From the NCBI RefSeq assembly GCF_047634355.1, contig NZ_JBLIAL010000004.1: a stretch of DNA of 64,000 bases. One strand, 5' to 3'. The DNA is from Porticoccus sp002341315 (GTDB lineage Bacteria; Pseudomonadota; Gammaproteobacteria; Pseudomonadales; Porticoccaceae). Shown one piece after another: positions 1 to 9,616 of the stretch (positions are counted from its first letter, which is position 1; every line of letters begins with the position of its first letter). The position numbers were made by a program, and so were the translations under genes. The notes beneath the pieces are model-generated. The model was not told the DNA's origin and did not search any database. It was given only the letters and a program-made list of their open reading frames with translations.

Positions 1-636
1 AGCATATTTCTGGTGCTCGGCCTGGCGGGGGTGTTCGTGGCATCCCTGGTGGCGATTCAGCAGCCCAATGTGAAACGCCTGTTCGCCTATTCCAGTGTGG
101 CGCAGATCGGTTACATGATTATCGGCATCGGCATTGGCACTGCAACCGGGTTACAGGCAGCGCTACTGCATCTGTTCAACCATGCCCTGATGAAGGGAGC
201 ACTTTTTCTGGCACTGGCGGCGGTTGTGTTCCGTTTTGGCAGTGCCGATATACGGCATTTTGCAGGGCTGGGCCAGCGCATGCCCTGGACCATGGCCATT
301 ATCGTGATCGGCGGTCTGAGTTTGATTGGTGTGCCCGGCACCGTTGGTTTTATCAGCAAGTGGTATCTGGTGCTGGCGGCGTTCGAACGCGACTGGTGGC
401 CGCTGATTATTGCGGTGTTGCTGGGTTCTTTGCTGGCCGTTATTTATATCTGGCGATTGGTGGAAGTGGCCTATTTTCGGGAAGGTGAGGGTGAGGTCCG
501 CGGAGAAGCACCGTTGTCGCTGTTGATTCCAACCGCCATATTGGCGCTGGCCAATATCTATTTTGGCATCGATACGCGCCTGCCGATCTATTTGTCAGAC
601 AGTGCCGCACAAATGCTGTTCGGAGGTAGCCCGTGA
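1..636 (+). CDS. Proton-conducting antiporter subunit, MnhD/NuoN-like (5' end outside window)
   Basis: Membrane subunit of an Mrp/Mnh-type multisubunit Na+/H+ antiporter, of the family shared with the proton-pumping NuoL/M/N subunits of complex I. The open frame enters from base 1, so the N-terminus is missing. The visible 211 residues are almost wholly hydrophobic and include the typical NVKRLFAYSSVAQIGYM segment, a conserved internal HLFNHALMKGALFL helix with the family lysine, and the GVPGTVGFISKWYL loop. Its stop overlaps the start of the next antiporter gene by 4 bases (ATGA-like coupling reading GTGA). MnhD or NuoN-like cannot be separated without the missing half; membership of the family is clear. 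Confidence 0.88.
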   Translation, partial: SIFLVLGLAGVFVASLVAIQQPNVKRLFAYSSVAQIGYMIIGIGIGTATGLQAALLHLFNHALMKGALFLALAAVVFRFGSADIRHFAGLGQRMPWTMAIIVIGGLSLIGVPGTVGFISKWYLVLAAFERDWWPLIIAVLLGSLLAVIYIWRLVEVAYFREGEGEVRGEAPLSLLIPTAILALANIYFGIDTRLPIYLSDSAAQMLFGGSP

Positions 637-2111
637 CAGCACTAGTGGCCCTGCAGCTTACCCTGGTCGTACCGCTTTGCGGCGCGCTGCTGATCGCCCT
701 GTGTGGCCGCTGGTCCAACCTCAGGGAAGCGGTGACCCTGTCCACGGCGGGCCTGCTCTTTTATCTGGTCATACAGGTATTCGGTGCCGTCGAACGCGGT
801 GGAAATGAAGCTGCTGCGCTCTATGTGGAGTTATGGCAGATTCTGCCCGGCCTGCACATTGCCCTTCATTCGGAACCCCTGTCGATTCTCTTTGCGCTGG
901 TGGCCAGTGGGCTGTGGATCGTCACTTCGGTTTATTCGATTGGTTATATGCGTGCCAATCAGGAAAAGCGCCAGACCCAGTTTTATGTGTGTTTTGCCGT
1001 CGCAATTTTCGGGGCGATGGGGGTGGCGTTTGCGGCCAACCTGCTGACCCTGTTTCTGTTCTATGAAGTATTGACCCTGTCCACGTATCCCCTGGTGGCC
1101 CACAAGGGCGACGACAAGGCCCGTGCCGGAGCAAGAACGTATCTCGGTATTCTGCTGGCGACCTCCATTGGATTGTTTTTGCCGGCCATGATGTGGACCT
1201 ATTTTGTTGCCGGTACCCTGGATTTCCGTCCCGGCGGTATCCTCGAGGGTAATATCGGCGGCATTGGCGCCACCATCCTACTGTTGATGTTCATGTTCGG
1301 TATCGGCAAGGCCGCTCTGATTCCGGTGCATCGCTGGCTGCCAGCTGCGATGGTAGCGCCGACACCCGTGTCTGCCTTGCTTCATGCCGTGGCTGTGGTG
1401 AAAGCCGGTGTGTTCACCATCGCTAAAGTGGTGATCTACATTTTCGGGCTCGACTTCCTGGTGGATGTGCCACACGAAGTGATTGCCGTCTATATCGCCG
1501 GGTTTACCATTGTGGTGGCCTCCATACTGGCCCTCCGGCAAACCAATATAAAACGCATGCTGGCCTATTCGACGGTCTCGCAGTTGTCTTACATCGTCCT
1601 GGCGGTTCTGGTACTCACCCCGCTCTCTGAAATCGGGGCTATCGTGCATATCGTCGCCCACGCGGTGGCCAAGATCACACTGTTCTTTGCGGCGGGTGCG
1701 ATCTATATCGCCAGCAAAAAAACCGAGATTAACCAGCTGGATGGCATCGGCTTTCGTATGCCTATCACCATGGCTGCGTTTGCGATAGCGGCACTCAGTA
1801 TGATCGGTGTGCCGCCTACTGGTGGTTTTGTCTCGAAGTGGTACATGATTGCCGGCGCGTTTCAGATTGACAGTTATTTTGTGCTGGTGGTGTTGACACT
1901 TTCTACGGCACTTAATGCGGCCTATTTTCTGCCGATCATTTTCCGGGCCTATTTTCGCAAAGAGTCGGTTGCGCCACCGAAATCCCATGGCGAAGCGCCC
2001 CTGCCCATGGTGGGGGCCATCTGCGTCACGGCGTTGCTGACGCTGTTGGTATTCTTTCTGAATGGTCCGTTGGTTGCCTTTGAAATGGCAGTACTGGGGG
2101 TGCCCCGATGA
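633..2111 (+). CDS. Monovalent cation/H+ antiporter subunit D-family protein
   Basis: A 492-residue polytopic membrane protein of the MnhD/NuoLMN family, expected to form part of the ion-translocating channel of an Mrp-like antiporter in the inner membrane. Family marks seen are YIGYMRANQEKR-like early loop, FYEVLTLSTYPLV, KAALIPVHRWLPAAMVAPTPVSALLHAVAVVKAG (read in pieces), then RQTNIKRMLAYSTVSQLSY and GVPPTGGFVSKWYM. The GTG start at 633 overlaps the previous stop, and its own stop overlaps the next start by 4 bases. Length is usual for the family. Three members of the same family in a row indicate a variant Mrp operon rather than complex I, since no Nuo redox subunits are present here. Confidence 0.88.
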   Translation: MTALVALQLTLVVPLCGALLIALCGRWSNLREAVTLSTAGLLFYLVIQVFGAVERGGNEAAALYVELWQILPGLHIALHSEPLSILFALVASGLWIVTSVYSIGYMRANQEKRQTQFYVCFAVAIFGAMGVAFAANLLTLFLFYEVLTLSTYPLVAHKGDDKARAGARTYLGILLATSIGLFLPAMMWTYFVAGTLDFRPGGILEGNIGGIGATILLLMFMFGIGKAALIPVHRWLPAAMVAPTPVSALLHAVAVVKAGVFTIAKVVIYIFGLDFLVDVPHEVIAVYIAGFTIVVASILALRQTNIKRMLAYSTVSQLSYIVLAVLVLTPLSEIGAIVHIVAHAVAKITLFFAAGAIYIASKKTEINQLDGIGFRMPITMAAFAIAALSMIGVPPTGGFVSKWYMIAGAFQIDSYFVLVVLTLSTALNAAYFLPIIFRAYFRKESVAPPKSHGEAPLPMVGAICVTALLTLLVFFLNGPLVAFEMAVLGVPR

Positions 2112-2383
2112 CCAACCGTAATAGCGCACCAAATGACGCGCAAAAAAGCTGGCTCTACCGGCCGGAAAATCATAAAAAACTCTGGTGGGGTTTTGGCCTG
2201 ATACTGGCCGCGACGGTTGTTGTCCAGTTGTTTGTTTCGGTACACGGCCACTTCGGTTTTGATGGATGGTTCGGTTTCAGCGCTGCTTTTGGTTTTCTTT
2301 CATGTGCTCTGATGGTGGTATTCGCCAAACTGCTCGGATACCTTTTGAAACGGCCCGATAATTATTACGACGACGATGTTTGA
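2108..2383 (+). CDS. Small two-helix membrane protein of the antiporter operon
   Basis: A 91-residue protein of unknown function. A polar, charged N-terminal part of about 24 residues is followed by two predicted membrane helices (around residues 27-45 and 55-78), and it ends in an acidic tail NYYDDDV. It overlaps the upstream antiporter gene by 4 bases and the downstream one by 8, so it is certainly translated as part of this operon. Small hydrophobic subunits are common in Mrp complexes (MnhC, F, G), but this one lacks recognisable similarity to them, so a structural or assembly role is only an inference from position. Confidence 0.7.
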   Translation: MTNRNSAPNDAQKSWLYRPENHKKLWWGFGLILAATVVVQLFVSVHGHFGFDGWFGFSAAFGFLSCALMVVFAKLLGYLLKRPDNYYDDDV

Positions 2384-4061
2384 ATTAATTTTCCCGCCCG
2401 CATTCATTCTCATTCTCGGCGCTTTCCTGATCGGGCCGATAAGGGCTCCGTTGCGACCGTTGATTGTGCTGGGCGCACCGTTGCTGACACTCTATGCCAT
2501 CTGGCAGATGGGCGACGGCATTCTGATGACGGCGCAGTTTCTCAATTACGAGATCCAGCTGATTGAGTCGAGCCCCCTACGTCGTCTGTTTGCGACTATT
2601 TTTGCCATCATGGCATTGGTTGGCGGGTTGTTTGCCTTCCGCCAGGCGAAATGGTGGGAGCTCGCCGCTGCCCAGGCCTACGCGGCGGGTGCTATCGGCG
2701 TTTCCTTTGCCGGGGATTTGATTACCATGTTCCTGTTCTGGGAGCTGATGGCCATTTTCTCGACCGTCGTGGTGTGGTGTGGTGGCACCGAGGGTGCGCG
2801 GAAAGCGGGGATACGCTATGCCATCATGCACCTAGTGGGCGGTGTACTGCTGAAAATCGGTATTGAGGGGGTGATGGTCCACACTGGTTCCATTGAGATT
2901 CAGCCGATCCCGCTGACCAATATTGATGGCTGGCTGATCCTGATAGGTGTGTTGATTAACGCTGCGGCACCGCCATTATCCGCCTGGCTGGCGGATGCAT
3001 ACCCGGAATCCAGCCCCAGTGGCTCGGTATTTTTATCCGCCTTCACCACCAAAACCGCTGTGCTGGCACTGATACTGTTGTTCCCGGGTCAGCAAATCCT
3101 GATCTGGATTGGTCTCTACATGATTTTCTACGGGATCATCTATGCCCTGCTGGAAAACGATATGCGCCGCATTCTGGCCTACTCTATCGTCAACCAGGTG
3201 GGTTTCATGGTCTGTGGTATCGGCATCGGTACCGAAATGGCCATCAATGGTGCGTCGGCCCATGCCTTTGCCCATATTATCTACAAGGCACTGCTGCTGA
3301 TGTCCGCCGGGTCTGTGTTGTATATGACCGGGCGTCGCAAGTGCAGTGAATTGGGTGGGCTCTACCATTCGATGCCGCTCACTGCATTGTGTGGCATTAT
3401 CGGTGCCCTGGCGATATCGGCATTCCCATTTACCTCGGGTTTCATCTCCAAGTCGATGATTTCCCAGTCCGCCGCTGACCAGCATTTAATGATGGTCTGG
3501 TTATTGTTGTTGGCGGCTTCTGCCGGTGTATTCCTGCATGCGGGTATCAAGTTTCCCTGGTTCGTGTTTTTCCAGAAGGATTCGGGTCTGCGCCCCAAGG
3601 ACCCGCCCTGGAATATGCGTGCAGCCATGGTTTTGTTGGCCGCAGGCTGTATTTTACTGGGTGTCTTTCCCGAGTGGCTTTACAGATTGTTGCCCTATCC
3701 TGTGGATTATGTGCCCTATACGGCATCGCACCTGGTGACCCAGCTGCAATTACTGCTGTTTTCCGGGCTGGCTTTCTTTGCCTTGTTGCCGTTGATGAAG
3801 CGCACCCTGACTATCAGTCTCGACTTTGACTGGGTGTATCGTCGGCTGATCCTGTCTCTGATAAACCGATTGATCAGTCTCCTCTCTCATCTCAATACAG
3901 CTTTGCGAAACATTTCGAGCCGGGTGTTTTCCATCATCTGGTCCTATATAGGCAAACATCATGGTCCCGAAGGGATGCTGGCGCGCACCTGGCCAACAGG
4001 CAGTGTCGTGACCTGGGTTGTGGTACTGCTTACCGTCTTCCTGCTGTTCAGTATCTATTGA
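2376..4061 (+). CDS. Na+/H+ antiporter subunit D-like protein
   Basis: A 561-residue polytopic membrane protein, the third MnhD/NuoLMN-type subunit of this operon. Recognisable stretches are LFWELMAIFSTVVVW (the conserved glutamate region of the ion channel), NAAAPPLSAWLADAYPESSPSGSVFLSAFTTKTA (read in pieces), ENDMRRILAYSIVNQVGFM and AFPFTSGFISKSM. It is longer than the 492-residue neighbour because of a C-terminal extension of about 100 residues with an amphipathic, arginine-rich stretch (LDFDWVYRRLILSLINRL) and a final membrane helix, which recalls the lateral-helix tails of NuoL-type subunits. It is the last gene of the operon; 87 bases separate it from the RIO kinase gene. Confidence 0.86.
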   Translation: MFELIFPPAFILILGAFLIGPIRAPLRPLIVLGAPLLTLYAIWQMGDGILMTAQFLNYEIQLIESSPLRRLFATIFAIMALVGGLFAFRQAKWWELAAAQAYAAGAIGVSFAGDLITMFLFWELMAIFSTVVVWCGGTEGARKAGIRYAIMHLVGGVLLKIGIEGVMVHTGSIEIQPIPLTNIDGWLILIGVLINAAAPPLSAWLADAYPESSPSGSVFLSAFTTKTAVLALILLFPGQQILIWIGLYMIFYGIIYALLENDMRRILAYSIVNQVGFMVCGIGIGTEMAINGASAHAFAHIIYKALLLMSAGSVLYMTGRRKCSELGGLYHSMPLTALCGIIGALAISAFPFTSGFISKSMISQSAADQHLMMVWLLLLAASAGVFLHAGIKFPWFVFFQKDSGLRPKDPPWNMRAAMVLLAAGCILLGVFPEWLYRLLPYPVDYVPYTASHLVTQLQLLLFSGLAFFALLPLMKRTLTISLDFDWVYRRLILSLINRLISLLSHLNTALRNISSRVFSIIWSYIGKHHGPEGMLARTWPTGSVVTWVVVLLTVFLLFSIY

Positions 4062-4148
4062 GTCCAACGAATAAAGTTTTCCCTGTTTCACGCGGGTTTT
4101 ACATCCTTGAAACCAACTTCTCCACCGGCAAATGTGCTATAAGGCGCC

Positions 4149-5006
4149 ATGAAAATTCCGAAACGTTTACAGCCTCTGGTTGACGATGGTCTGGTGGATG
4201 AAGTTGTCCGCCAGATGATGAGTGGCAAAGAGGCAACCGTCTACATGGTACGCAGTGGCGGCGAGCTCCGCTGTGCGAAAGTCTATAAAGAAGCGGATAA
4301 ACGCAGCTTCAAAAAAGCAGTGCAGTATCAGGAAGGCCGGAAAGTGCGCAGTGGACGCCGTGCCAGAGCCATGGAAAAGGGCACCCGTTACGGTCGCGAG
4401 CAACAGGAGGAAACCTGGCAGAATGCCGAGGTGTCAGCCTTGTATCGGCTGGCTGCTGCCGGGGTGCGGGTACCGGAACCTTTCGGCTGTGTCGATGGTG
4501 TGTTGCTGATGGAATTGGTCACTGACGCTGACGGCGATGTGGCGCCGCGACTCAGTGAAATTACCATGCCCAGCCATCAGGCTATCACCGACCATGGTTT
4601 GCTGATGCGTGAGGTGGTGCGCATGCTCTGTGCCGGTCTGGTACACGGTGACCTGTCTGAGTTTAACGTGCTGCAGGATGCGTCTGGCCCTGTCATCATT
4701 GATTTGCCTCAGGCAGTCGATGCCTCTGCCAATAATCACGCTGAGTTTATGCTGGAGCGCGATGTTCAGAAAATTACCGAGTATTACGCGCAATTCGCTC
4801 CCGAATTGCTGGAGACCCGGTTTGGCAAGGAAATCTGGGCGTTATATGAGGCCGGTGACTTGCATCCCGATGTGCCACTGTCCGGTTATTTTGCAGAAGA
4901 TCTGCAAAATGCTGATGTGGCAGAGGTGCTGGATGTGATCAGCTATGCTCTCAGTGAAGAGGAGGAGCGACAACAGCGTCGTCGTGATGCAGAGGATAGT
5001 GACTAA
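4149..5006 (+). CDS. RIO1-type serine kinase
   Basis: A cytoplasmic atypical protein kinase of the RIO family, 285 residues. The nucleotide-binding part shows GKEATVYMV (residues 26-34) and the phosphate-anchoring lysine in CAKVYK (K44). The catalytic loop HGDLSEFNVL (H166, D168) and the metal-binding IDLPQ (D185) are present, so an active enzyme is likely. The bacterial substrate is unknown; in Pseudomonas a homologous single-gene kinase has been linked to stress tolerance, which is family knowledge and not visible here. It stands alone between the antiporter operon and the ABC-F gene, with ATG at 4149 and no overlap with neighbours. Confidence 0.85.
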   Translation: MKIPKRLQPLVDDGLVDEVVRQMMSGKEATVYMVRSGGELRCAKVYKEADKRSFKKAVQYQEGRKVRSGRRARAMEKGTRYGREQQEETWQNAEVSALYRLAAAGVRVPEPFGCVDGVLLMELVTDADGDVAPRLSEITMPSHQAITDHGLLMREVVRMLCAGLVHGDLSEFNVLQDASGPVIIDLPQAVDASANNHAEFMLERDVQKITEYYAQFAPELLETRFGKEIWALYEAGDLHPDVPLSGYFAEDLQNADVAEVLDVISYALSEEEERQQRRRDAEDSD

Positions 5007-5192
5007 CCCCGATTTACGGTAAGTTTGTAAACAATGCCTGCTCAGCCTGGCTGAGGGATCAGAGAACCATTAAACCTCATTGTTTTTTATAAATATTTTT
5101 GGCTGCCCCTCGACGCATTGCCGACAACTGCGTATAGTCCGCAGCCTTCGTTACACCATCTTTTTTCGTTTTATCGCGCCCAGGATATTCCC

Positions 5193-6806
5193 TTGATCTC
5201 GACCGCTAACATCACTATGCAGTTTGGTGCCAAGCCGCTGTTTGAAAACATCTCCGTTAAATTTGGTGAAGGTAATCGCTATGGCCTGATCGGTGCCAAT
5301 GGCTGTGGTAAATCCACCTTCATGAAGATTCTGGACGGCAGTCTTACGCCCACCTCCGGCAACGTGTCCATCACACCGAATGAGCGGGTTGGTACGTTGC
5401 ATCAGGATCAGTTTGCCTTCGAAAAATACCGGGTCATCGACACGGTCATCATGGGTCACGCGGAACTTTGGGAAGTGAAGCAGGAGCGCGACCGGATTTA
5501 CAGCCTGACGGAAATGACCGATGCCGATGGCATGAAGGTGGCGGAACTGGAAGCCCGGTTTGCCGAAATGGATGGTTATACCGCCGAGAGCAGAGCCGGC
5601 GATTTTCTGCTGGGCGCGGGTATCGCCGAAGCCCTTCACGAGGGACCGATGAGCGATGTGGCCCCTGGCCTGAAGTTGCGGGTCCTGTTGGCCCAGGCAC
5701 TGTTTTCCGACCCGGATATCCTGCTGCTGGATGAGCCTACCAACAACCTCGATATCAATACCATTCGCTGGTTGGAAGGTGTGCTCAACGAGCGCAAGAG
5801 CACCATGGTGATCATTTCCCACGACCGCCATTTTCTCAACGCCGTTTGTACGCATATGGCCGATATTGATTACGGCGAACTGCGGCTCTATCCCGGCAAT
5901 TACGATGATTTCATGACGGCGTCGACTATGGCCAGAGAGCGCCTGCATTCTGAAAATGCCAAAAAATCTGCCCAGATTGCCGATTTGCAGCAATTCGTCA
6001 GTCGCTTCTCGGCTAACGCATCAAAGGCCAAGCAGGCGACGTCCAGAGCCAAGCAGATCGAAAAAATCAAACTCGATGAAGTGAAGGCCTCCAGCCGGAT
6101 GAGCCCCTATATCCGCTTCAAGCAGGAGAAAAAACTCCATCGCCAGTCACTGATCCTGGAAAATATCGGCCACGGGTTTGATGGCGGGCCGCTGTTCAGC
6201 AAGGGCAACCTGATTCTGGAGGCTGGCTCCAGACTGGCCATTATTGGCGAAAACGGTGCCGGTAAAACCACATTGTTGCGATGCCTGATGAACGAGCTGA
6301 CCCCTGATCATGGCAAAATCAAGTGGTCGGAAAACGCCGCGCTCGGTTATTGTCCCCAGGACAGCACGGCGGATTTTGATTCTGACCTGACACTGTTTGA
6401 CTGGATGAGCCAATGGCGGAAACCCCGCCACGATGATCAGATTGTCCGCGCCACACTGGGCCGCCTGCTGTTCAGCGCCGATGATTTCAACAAGAAAGCG
6501 CGAGTCTGTTCCGGTGGAGAAAAAAACCGCCTGTTGTTCGGCAAGCTGATGATGACCGATGCCAATGTGCTGCTTCTCGATGAGCCCACCAATCACCTTG
6601 ATATCGAGGCGATTGAAGCGCTCAATATGGCGCTGGAGCACTACGACGGCACGCTGATTTTTGTCAGTCACGACCGCGAGTTCGTGTCATCCCTGGCGAC
6701 CCGGGTGATTGAAATCAAGGACCATCGGCTGATCGATTTTCAGGGTACCTATGAGGAATACCTGGCCAGTCAGCAACCCATGGAGAAAGCGGTGGGTGCT
6801 CACTGA
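5193..6806 (+). CDS. ybiT: ABC-F family ATPase, YbiT type
   Basis: A soluble tandem ABC ATPase of the ABC-F family, which acts on the ribosome and not in transport. Two nucleotide-binding domains carry GANGCGKST and GENGAGKTT Walker A motifs, LLLDEPTNNLD and LLLDEPTNHLD Walker B motifs, and a linker with the KASSRMSPYIRF segment typical of YbiT. Residues MQFGAKPLFENISVKFG match the normal N-terminus, so I place the start at TTG 5193, which has AGGA seven bases upstream. A longer frame from 5118 adds 25 residues that do not look like the family. Length from 5193 is 537 residues, close to E. coli YbiT. Confidence 0.88.
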   Translation: MISTANITMQFGAKPLFENISVKFGEGNRYGLIGANGCGKSTFMKILDGSLTPTSGNVSITPNERVGTLHQDQFAFEKYRVIDTVIMGHAELWEVKQERDRIYSLTEMTDADGMKVAELEARFAEMDGYTAESRAGDFLLGAGIAEALHEGPMSDVAPGLKLRVLLAQALFSDPDILLLDEPTNNLDINTIRWLEGVLNERKSTMVIISHDRHFLNAVCTHMADIDYGELRLYPGNYDDFMTASTMARERLHSENAKKSAQIADLQQFVSRFSANASKAKQATSRAKQIEKIKLDEVKASSRMSPYIRFKQEKKLHRQSLILENIGHGFDGGPLFSKGNLILEAGSRLAIIGENGAGKTTLLRCLMNELTPDHGKIKWSENAALGYCPQDSTADFDSDLTLFDWMSQWRKPRHDDQIVRATLGRLLFSADDFNKKARVCSGGEKNRLLFGKLMMTDANVLLLDEPTNHLDIEAIEALNMALEHYDGTLIFVSHDREFVSSLATRVIEIKDHRLIDFQGTYEEYLASQQPMEKAVGAH

Positions 6807-6881
6807 TTACCGGGATAAAACTTCCGCTTATGGGTTTTTTAGGTTGGCGCTTCTGACGCTATTGCTCCCGGACCGGTGTCT

Positions 6882-7418
6882 TTATTCAAAGCGTTTCATG
6901 GCAGTGAGCAGGTGTTTGGCAGAGGCATTGTGATCGCCTGGTGAAGCCAGCAGACTTTGAACACGTTGCTTGAGTGAGCCAAAGCACTCGGTAAAAGCAC
7001 GTCTCGCGGCCGTCGGATCATTGTGAATCGCCGCCGGATCGGGTAGCCCCCAATGCACGTGTTCAATGGTGCCGTCAAGCAGTGGACAGTCTTCCGCTGC
7101 CGCGTTATCGCATACCGTCAATATCACATCAAAAACCGGTGCTCCAGCGCCGATAAATTCATGCCAGCTTTTGCTGCGATAAGCCTCCGGGGCACTATCA
7201 GCCAGTGTCTGGATCTGTTCCAGTGCCAGCGGGTTTACCCGCCCGGTGGGCTTGCTGCCTGCACTGTATGCCAGGAAAAGCGGTGAGCCAATCGTATTAA
7301 ACAGTGCTTCGGCCATGATACTCCGGGCGGAATTGCCGGTGCACAGCACCAGTATTCGCAATGGAGAAAGCCGGTGACTGCCGATGTCAGCGTGTTGATC
7401 CAGACTATCTGTTGTCAT
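6882..7418 (-). CDS. arsC: Arsenate reductase / low-molecular-weight phosphatase-like protein
   Basis: A cytoplasmic enzyme of the low-molecular-weight tyrosine-phosphatase fold, 178 residues. The P-loop VLCTGNSARSIMAEA (catalytic C26, R32) near the N-terminus is that of thioredoxin-coupled arsenate reductases, and further cysteines follow (VCDNAAAEDCP). It probably reduces arsenate to arsenite. The ATG has GAGGT about ten bases upstream. It lies just upstream of a flavin disulfide reductase fusion on the same strand, 47 bases apart, so the two may be a small metal/redox stress unit. No ArsR regulator or arsenite pump gene is in the window, so a plain phosphatase role cannot be excluded. Confidence 0.78.
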   Translation of the reverse strand: MTTDSLDQHADIGSHRLSPLRILVLCTGNSARSIMAEALFNTIGSPLFLAYSAGSKPTGRVNPLALEQIQTLADSAPEAYRSKSWHEFIGAGAPVFDVILTVCDNAAAEDCPLLDGTIEHVHWGLPDPAAIHNDPTAARRAFTECFGSLKQRVQSLLASPGDHNASAKHLLTAMKRFE

Positions 7419-7465
7419 TACACGTTACCTCATAGCTGAAAAATCTGAGCTGTTGATGCTGATGC

Positions 7466-9616
7466 CTAGCGCTGCCAGCGGTGGTAGCGCTCCACCAGTT
7501 TCAGCAATCCCTGCGGCGCATGGGCCTTTTTCCACTCGCCGGCGGCAAATTTGTTGGCCTCCGCCAGGGTGGGATAGATATGGATGGTGCCCAGAATCTT
7601 GTTGAGACCGAGTCCGTGTTTCATCGCCAGCACATACTCTGCAATCAGATCTCCCGCATGGTTGCCGACAATCGTCACTCCCAGTATCCGGTCTGAGCCG
7701 GGTCGGGTCAGCACCTTGACGAAACCCTCGGCACAGCCGTCGGTAATGGCCCGATCCAGATCATCGATGCTGTAGTGGGTCACCTCGAATTCCACCCCCT
7801 GTTCAGTGGCATCCTGCTCGTTCAGTCCCACCCGTGCCACTTCCGGGCTGGTAAAGGTGGCCCAGGGAATCACTGAGTAATCCACCCTGAATTTTTTAAA
7901 GCGGCCGAACAGTGCATTGACGGCGGCATACCAGGCCTGGTGGGCAGCAGTGTGGGTGAACTGGTAGGGACCGGCCACATCGCCGACAGCATAAATGTTG
8001 GGAAAGCGGGTCTGCAGGAACGCATTGAGGACAATGGTGCCGTTTTTATTGGTTGTGATTCCCAGTGCTTCCAGCCCCAGCCCGTCGGTATTGGCTTTGC
8101 GGCCGATGGCGATCAGAATCTGGTCAAACACCATGCGCACACTTTTACCCTGGTGTTGGGTGTAGAGTACTTTGTCGCCACCTTCTACCGCGAAGCGATC
8201 CGCCCTGTGGCCCAGTAACAGTTCGACGCCATCCCGGCGCAGGGCATCGGCCACCAGCTTGGCGGCATCGTCATCTTCCCGGGGTAAAATGCGTGGCAGC
8301 ATTTCCACCTGGGTGACAGAAGTGCCGAGGCGGGCAAAGGCCTGGGCCAGCTCACAGCCGATGGGGCCGCCACCGAGAATCAACAGGCGGCCCGGGTTGT
8401 CGCGGATTTTCCACAGGGTCTCGGTGGTCAGGTAATCAATCTGTTCCAGCCCGGGAAAGGGCGGCACCAGTGGGGCGGCACCGGAGGCGATAATAATATT
8501 GCGCGCGGTCAGGGTTTGTTTTCCTTCGTTGCCGGTGATTTCCACCGCCCAGGGGGAAACCAGCCGTGCATTGCCCTGACGGCAATCCACACCCAATTGG
8601 TGATAGCGTTCGACCGAGTCATGGGGCTCGATGGTTTTAATTACTCGCTGGATACGCTCCATGACTGCGGAAAAATCAGCTTCCGGGTACAGGGGGTTCA
8701 GACCGTAATCCGCGCTGTGGCTGGCCAGGGAGGCCACCTGGGCACTTTTGATCAGGGCTTTCGATGGTACGCAGCCGGTGTTAAGGCAGTCGCCGCCCAT
8801 GCTTTCCTTCTCCACGAGAGTGACGCCAGCCTTGACGGTAGCGCCGATATAAGCGCTCACCAGACCGCCTGAGCCGGCGCCGATAACGATGAGATTGCGG
8901 TCAAAATGTTTGGGCTTTTTCCAGCCGCGATAGACCTTCGCGCGCTGCAGGGGCGAGAGTAGGGCGCGGGCAATCCAGGGAAACAGTCCCAGCAGAACAA
9001 AGGCACCGATCAGCCTGGGGGAGAGAATATCCCCGGCGCTTTGCAGTTGTGCCACCTGGGTGCCGGCGTTGATATAGACGGCGGTGCCCGCCAGCATTCC
9101 CACCTGACTGACCCAGTAGAATGTCCAGGTTTTCAGAGGCGTCAGCGCCATCACCAGGTTGATTAGGAAGAATGGAAAGACCGGTACCAGCCGCAGGGTA
9201 AACAAATAAAAGGCACCGTCTTTTTCGATGCCCTGATTGATGGTTTTCAGGCGGTCGCCAAAACGCTGTTGGACCCATTCCCGCAACAGGTAACGGGCCA
9301 CCAGAAAGGCCAGGGTGGCACCGATGGCCGAAGCGAAGGAGACAAGGACCAACCCGGTGACAAACCCGAAAATAGCGCCGCCCGCCAACGTCATGACAGC
9401 AGCGCCGGGGATCGACAGCGCGGTCACGACCACATACACCACCAGAAAAATCAGCCAGCTCAACAGCCGGTTTTCCGCATAGAAGCTGTGAATGATGTCC
9501 AGCTGTTGTTGCAAGTAAGCCAGACTCAGATATCGCCCGAGATCGAGGAAGAAATACGCTGCCATCGCGATAACCACAGCGGCGACAATCATCAGCTTCT
9601 TGGTGGTTCTATGCAC
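7466..9616 (-). CDS. TVP38/VTT membrane domain fused to MerA-like flavin disulfide reductase
   Basis: A 716-residue fusion. Residues 1 to about 220 form a TVP38/TMEM64 (VTT) membrane domain with several helices and the LSIPGAAVMTLAGGAIFG segment. From about residue 241 a pyridine nucleotide-disulfide oxidoreductase follows: FAD motif VIGAGSGGL, redox pair GGDCLNTGC (C277, C282), NAD(P)H motif LILGGGPIGCELAQA, and C-terminal HIYPTLAEANK with the active-site histidine. The C-terminal cysteine pair of true mercuric reductase is absent (the protein ends YHRWQR), so Hg(II) reduction is unlikely to be as in MerA. The start is GTG with AAGGAA upstream. Substrate unknown; such fusions are common in Proteobacteria. 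Confidence 0.83.
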   Translation of the reverse strand: MHRTTKKLMIVAAVVIAMAAYFFLDLGRYLSLAYLQQQLDIIHSFYAENRLLSWLIFLVVYVVVTALSIPGAAVMTLAGGAIFGFVTGLVLVSFASAIGATLAFLVARYLLREWVQQRFGDRLKTINQGIEKDGAFYLFTLRLVPVFPFFLINLVMALTPLKTWTFYWVSQVGMLAGTAVYINAGTQVAQLQSAGDILSPRLIGAFVLLGLFPWIARALLSPLQRAKVYRGWKKPKHFDRNLIVIGAGSGGLVSAYIGATVKAGVTLVEKESMGGDCLNTGCVPSKALIKSAQVASLASHSADYGLNPLYPEADFSAVMERIQRVIKTIEPHDSVERYHQLGVDCRQGNARLVSPWAVEITGNEGKQTLTARNIIIASGAAPLVPPFPGLEQIDYLTTETLWKIRDNPGRLLILGGGPIGCELAQAFARLGTSVTQVEMLPRILPREDDDAAKLVADALRRDGVELLLGHRADRFAVEGGDKVLYTQHQGKSVRMVFDQILIAIGRKANTDGLGLEALGITTNKNGTIVLNAFLQTRFPNIYAVGDVAGPYQFTHTAAHQAWYAAVNALFGRFKKFRVDYSVIPWATFTSPEVARVGLNEQDATEQGVEFEVTHYSIDDLDRAITDGCAEGFVKVLTRPGSDRILGVTIVGNHAGDLIAEYVLAMKHGLGLNKILGTIHIYPTLAEANKFAAGEWKKAHAPQGLLKLVERYHRWQR

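Noticed and set aside
1278..2132. 284-codon minus-strand frame opposite an antiporter gene
   Set aside because: His/Arg/Gln-rich composition shows it is the antisense shadow of the membrane protein gene.
7466..9616. True mercuric reductase merA
   Set aside because: No N-terminal heavy-metal domain, no C-terminal cysteine pair and no mer genes nearby.
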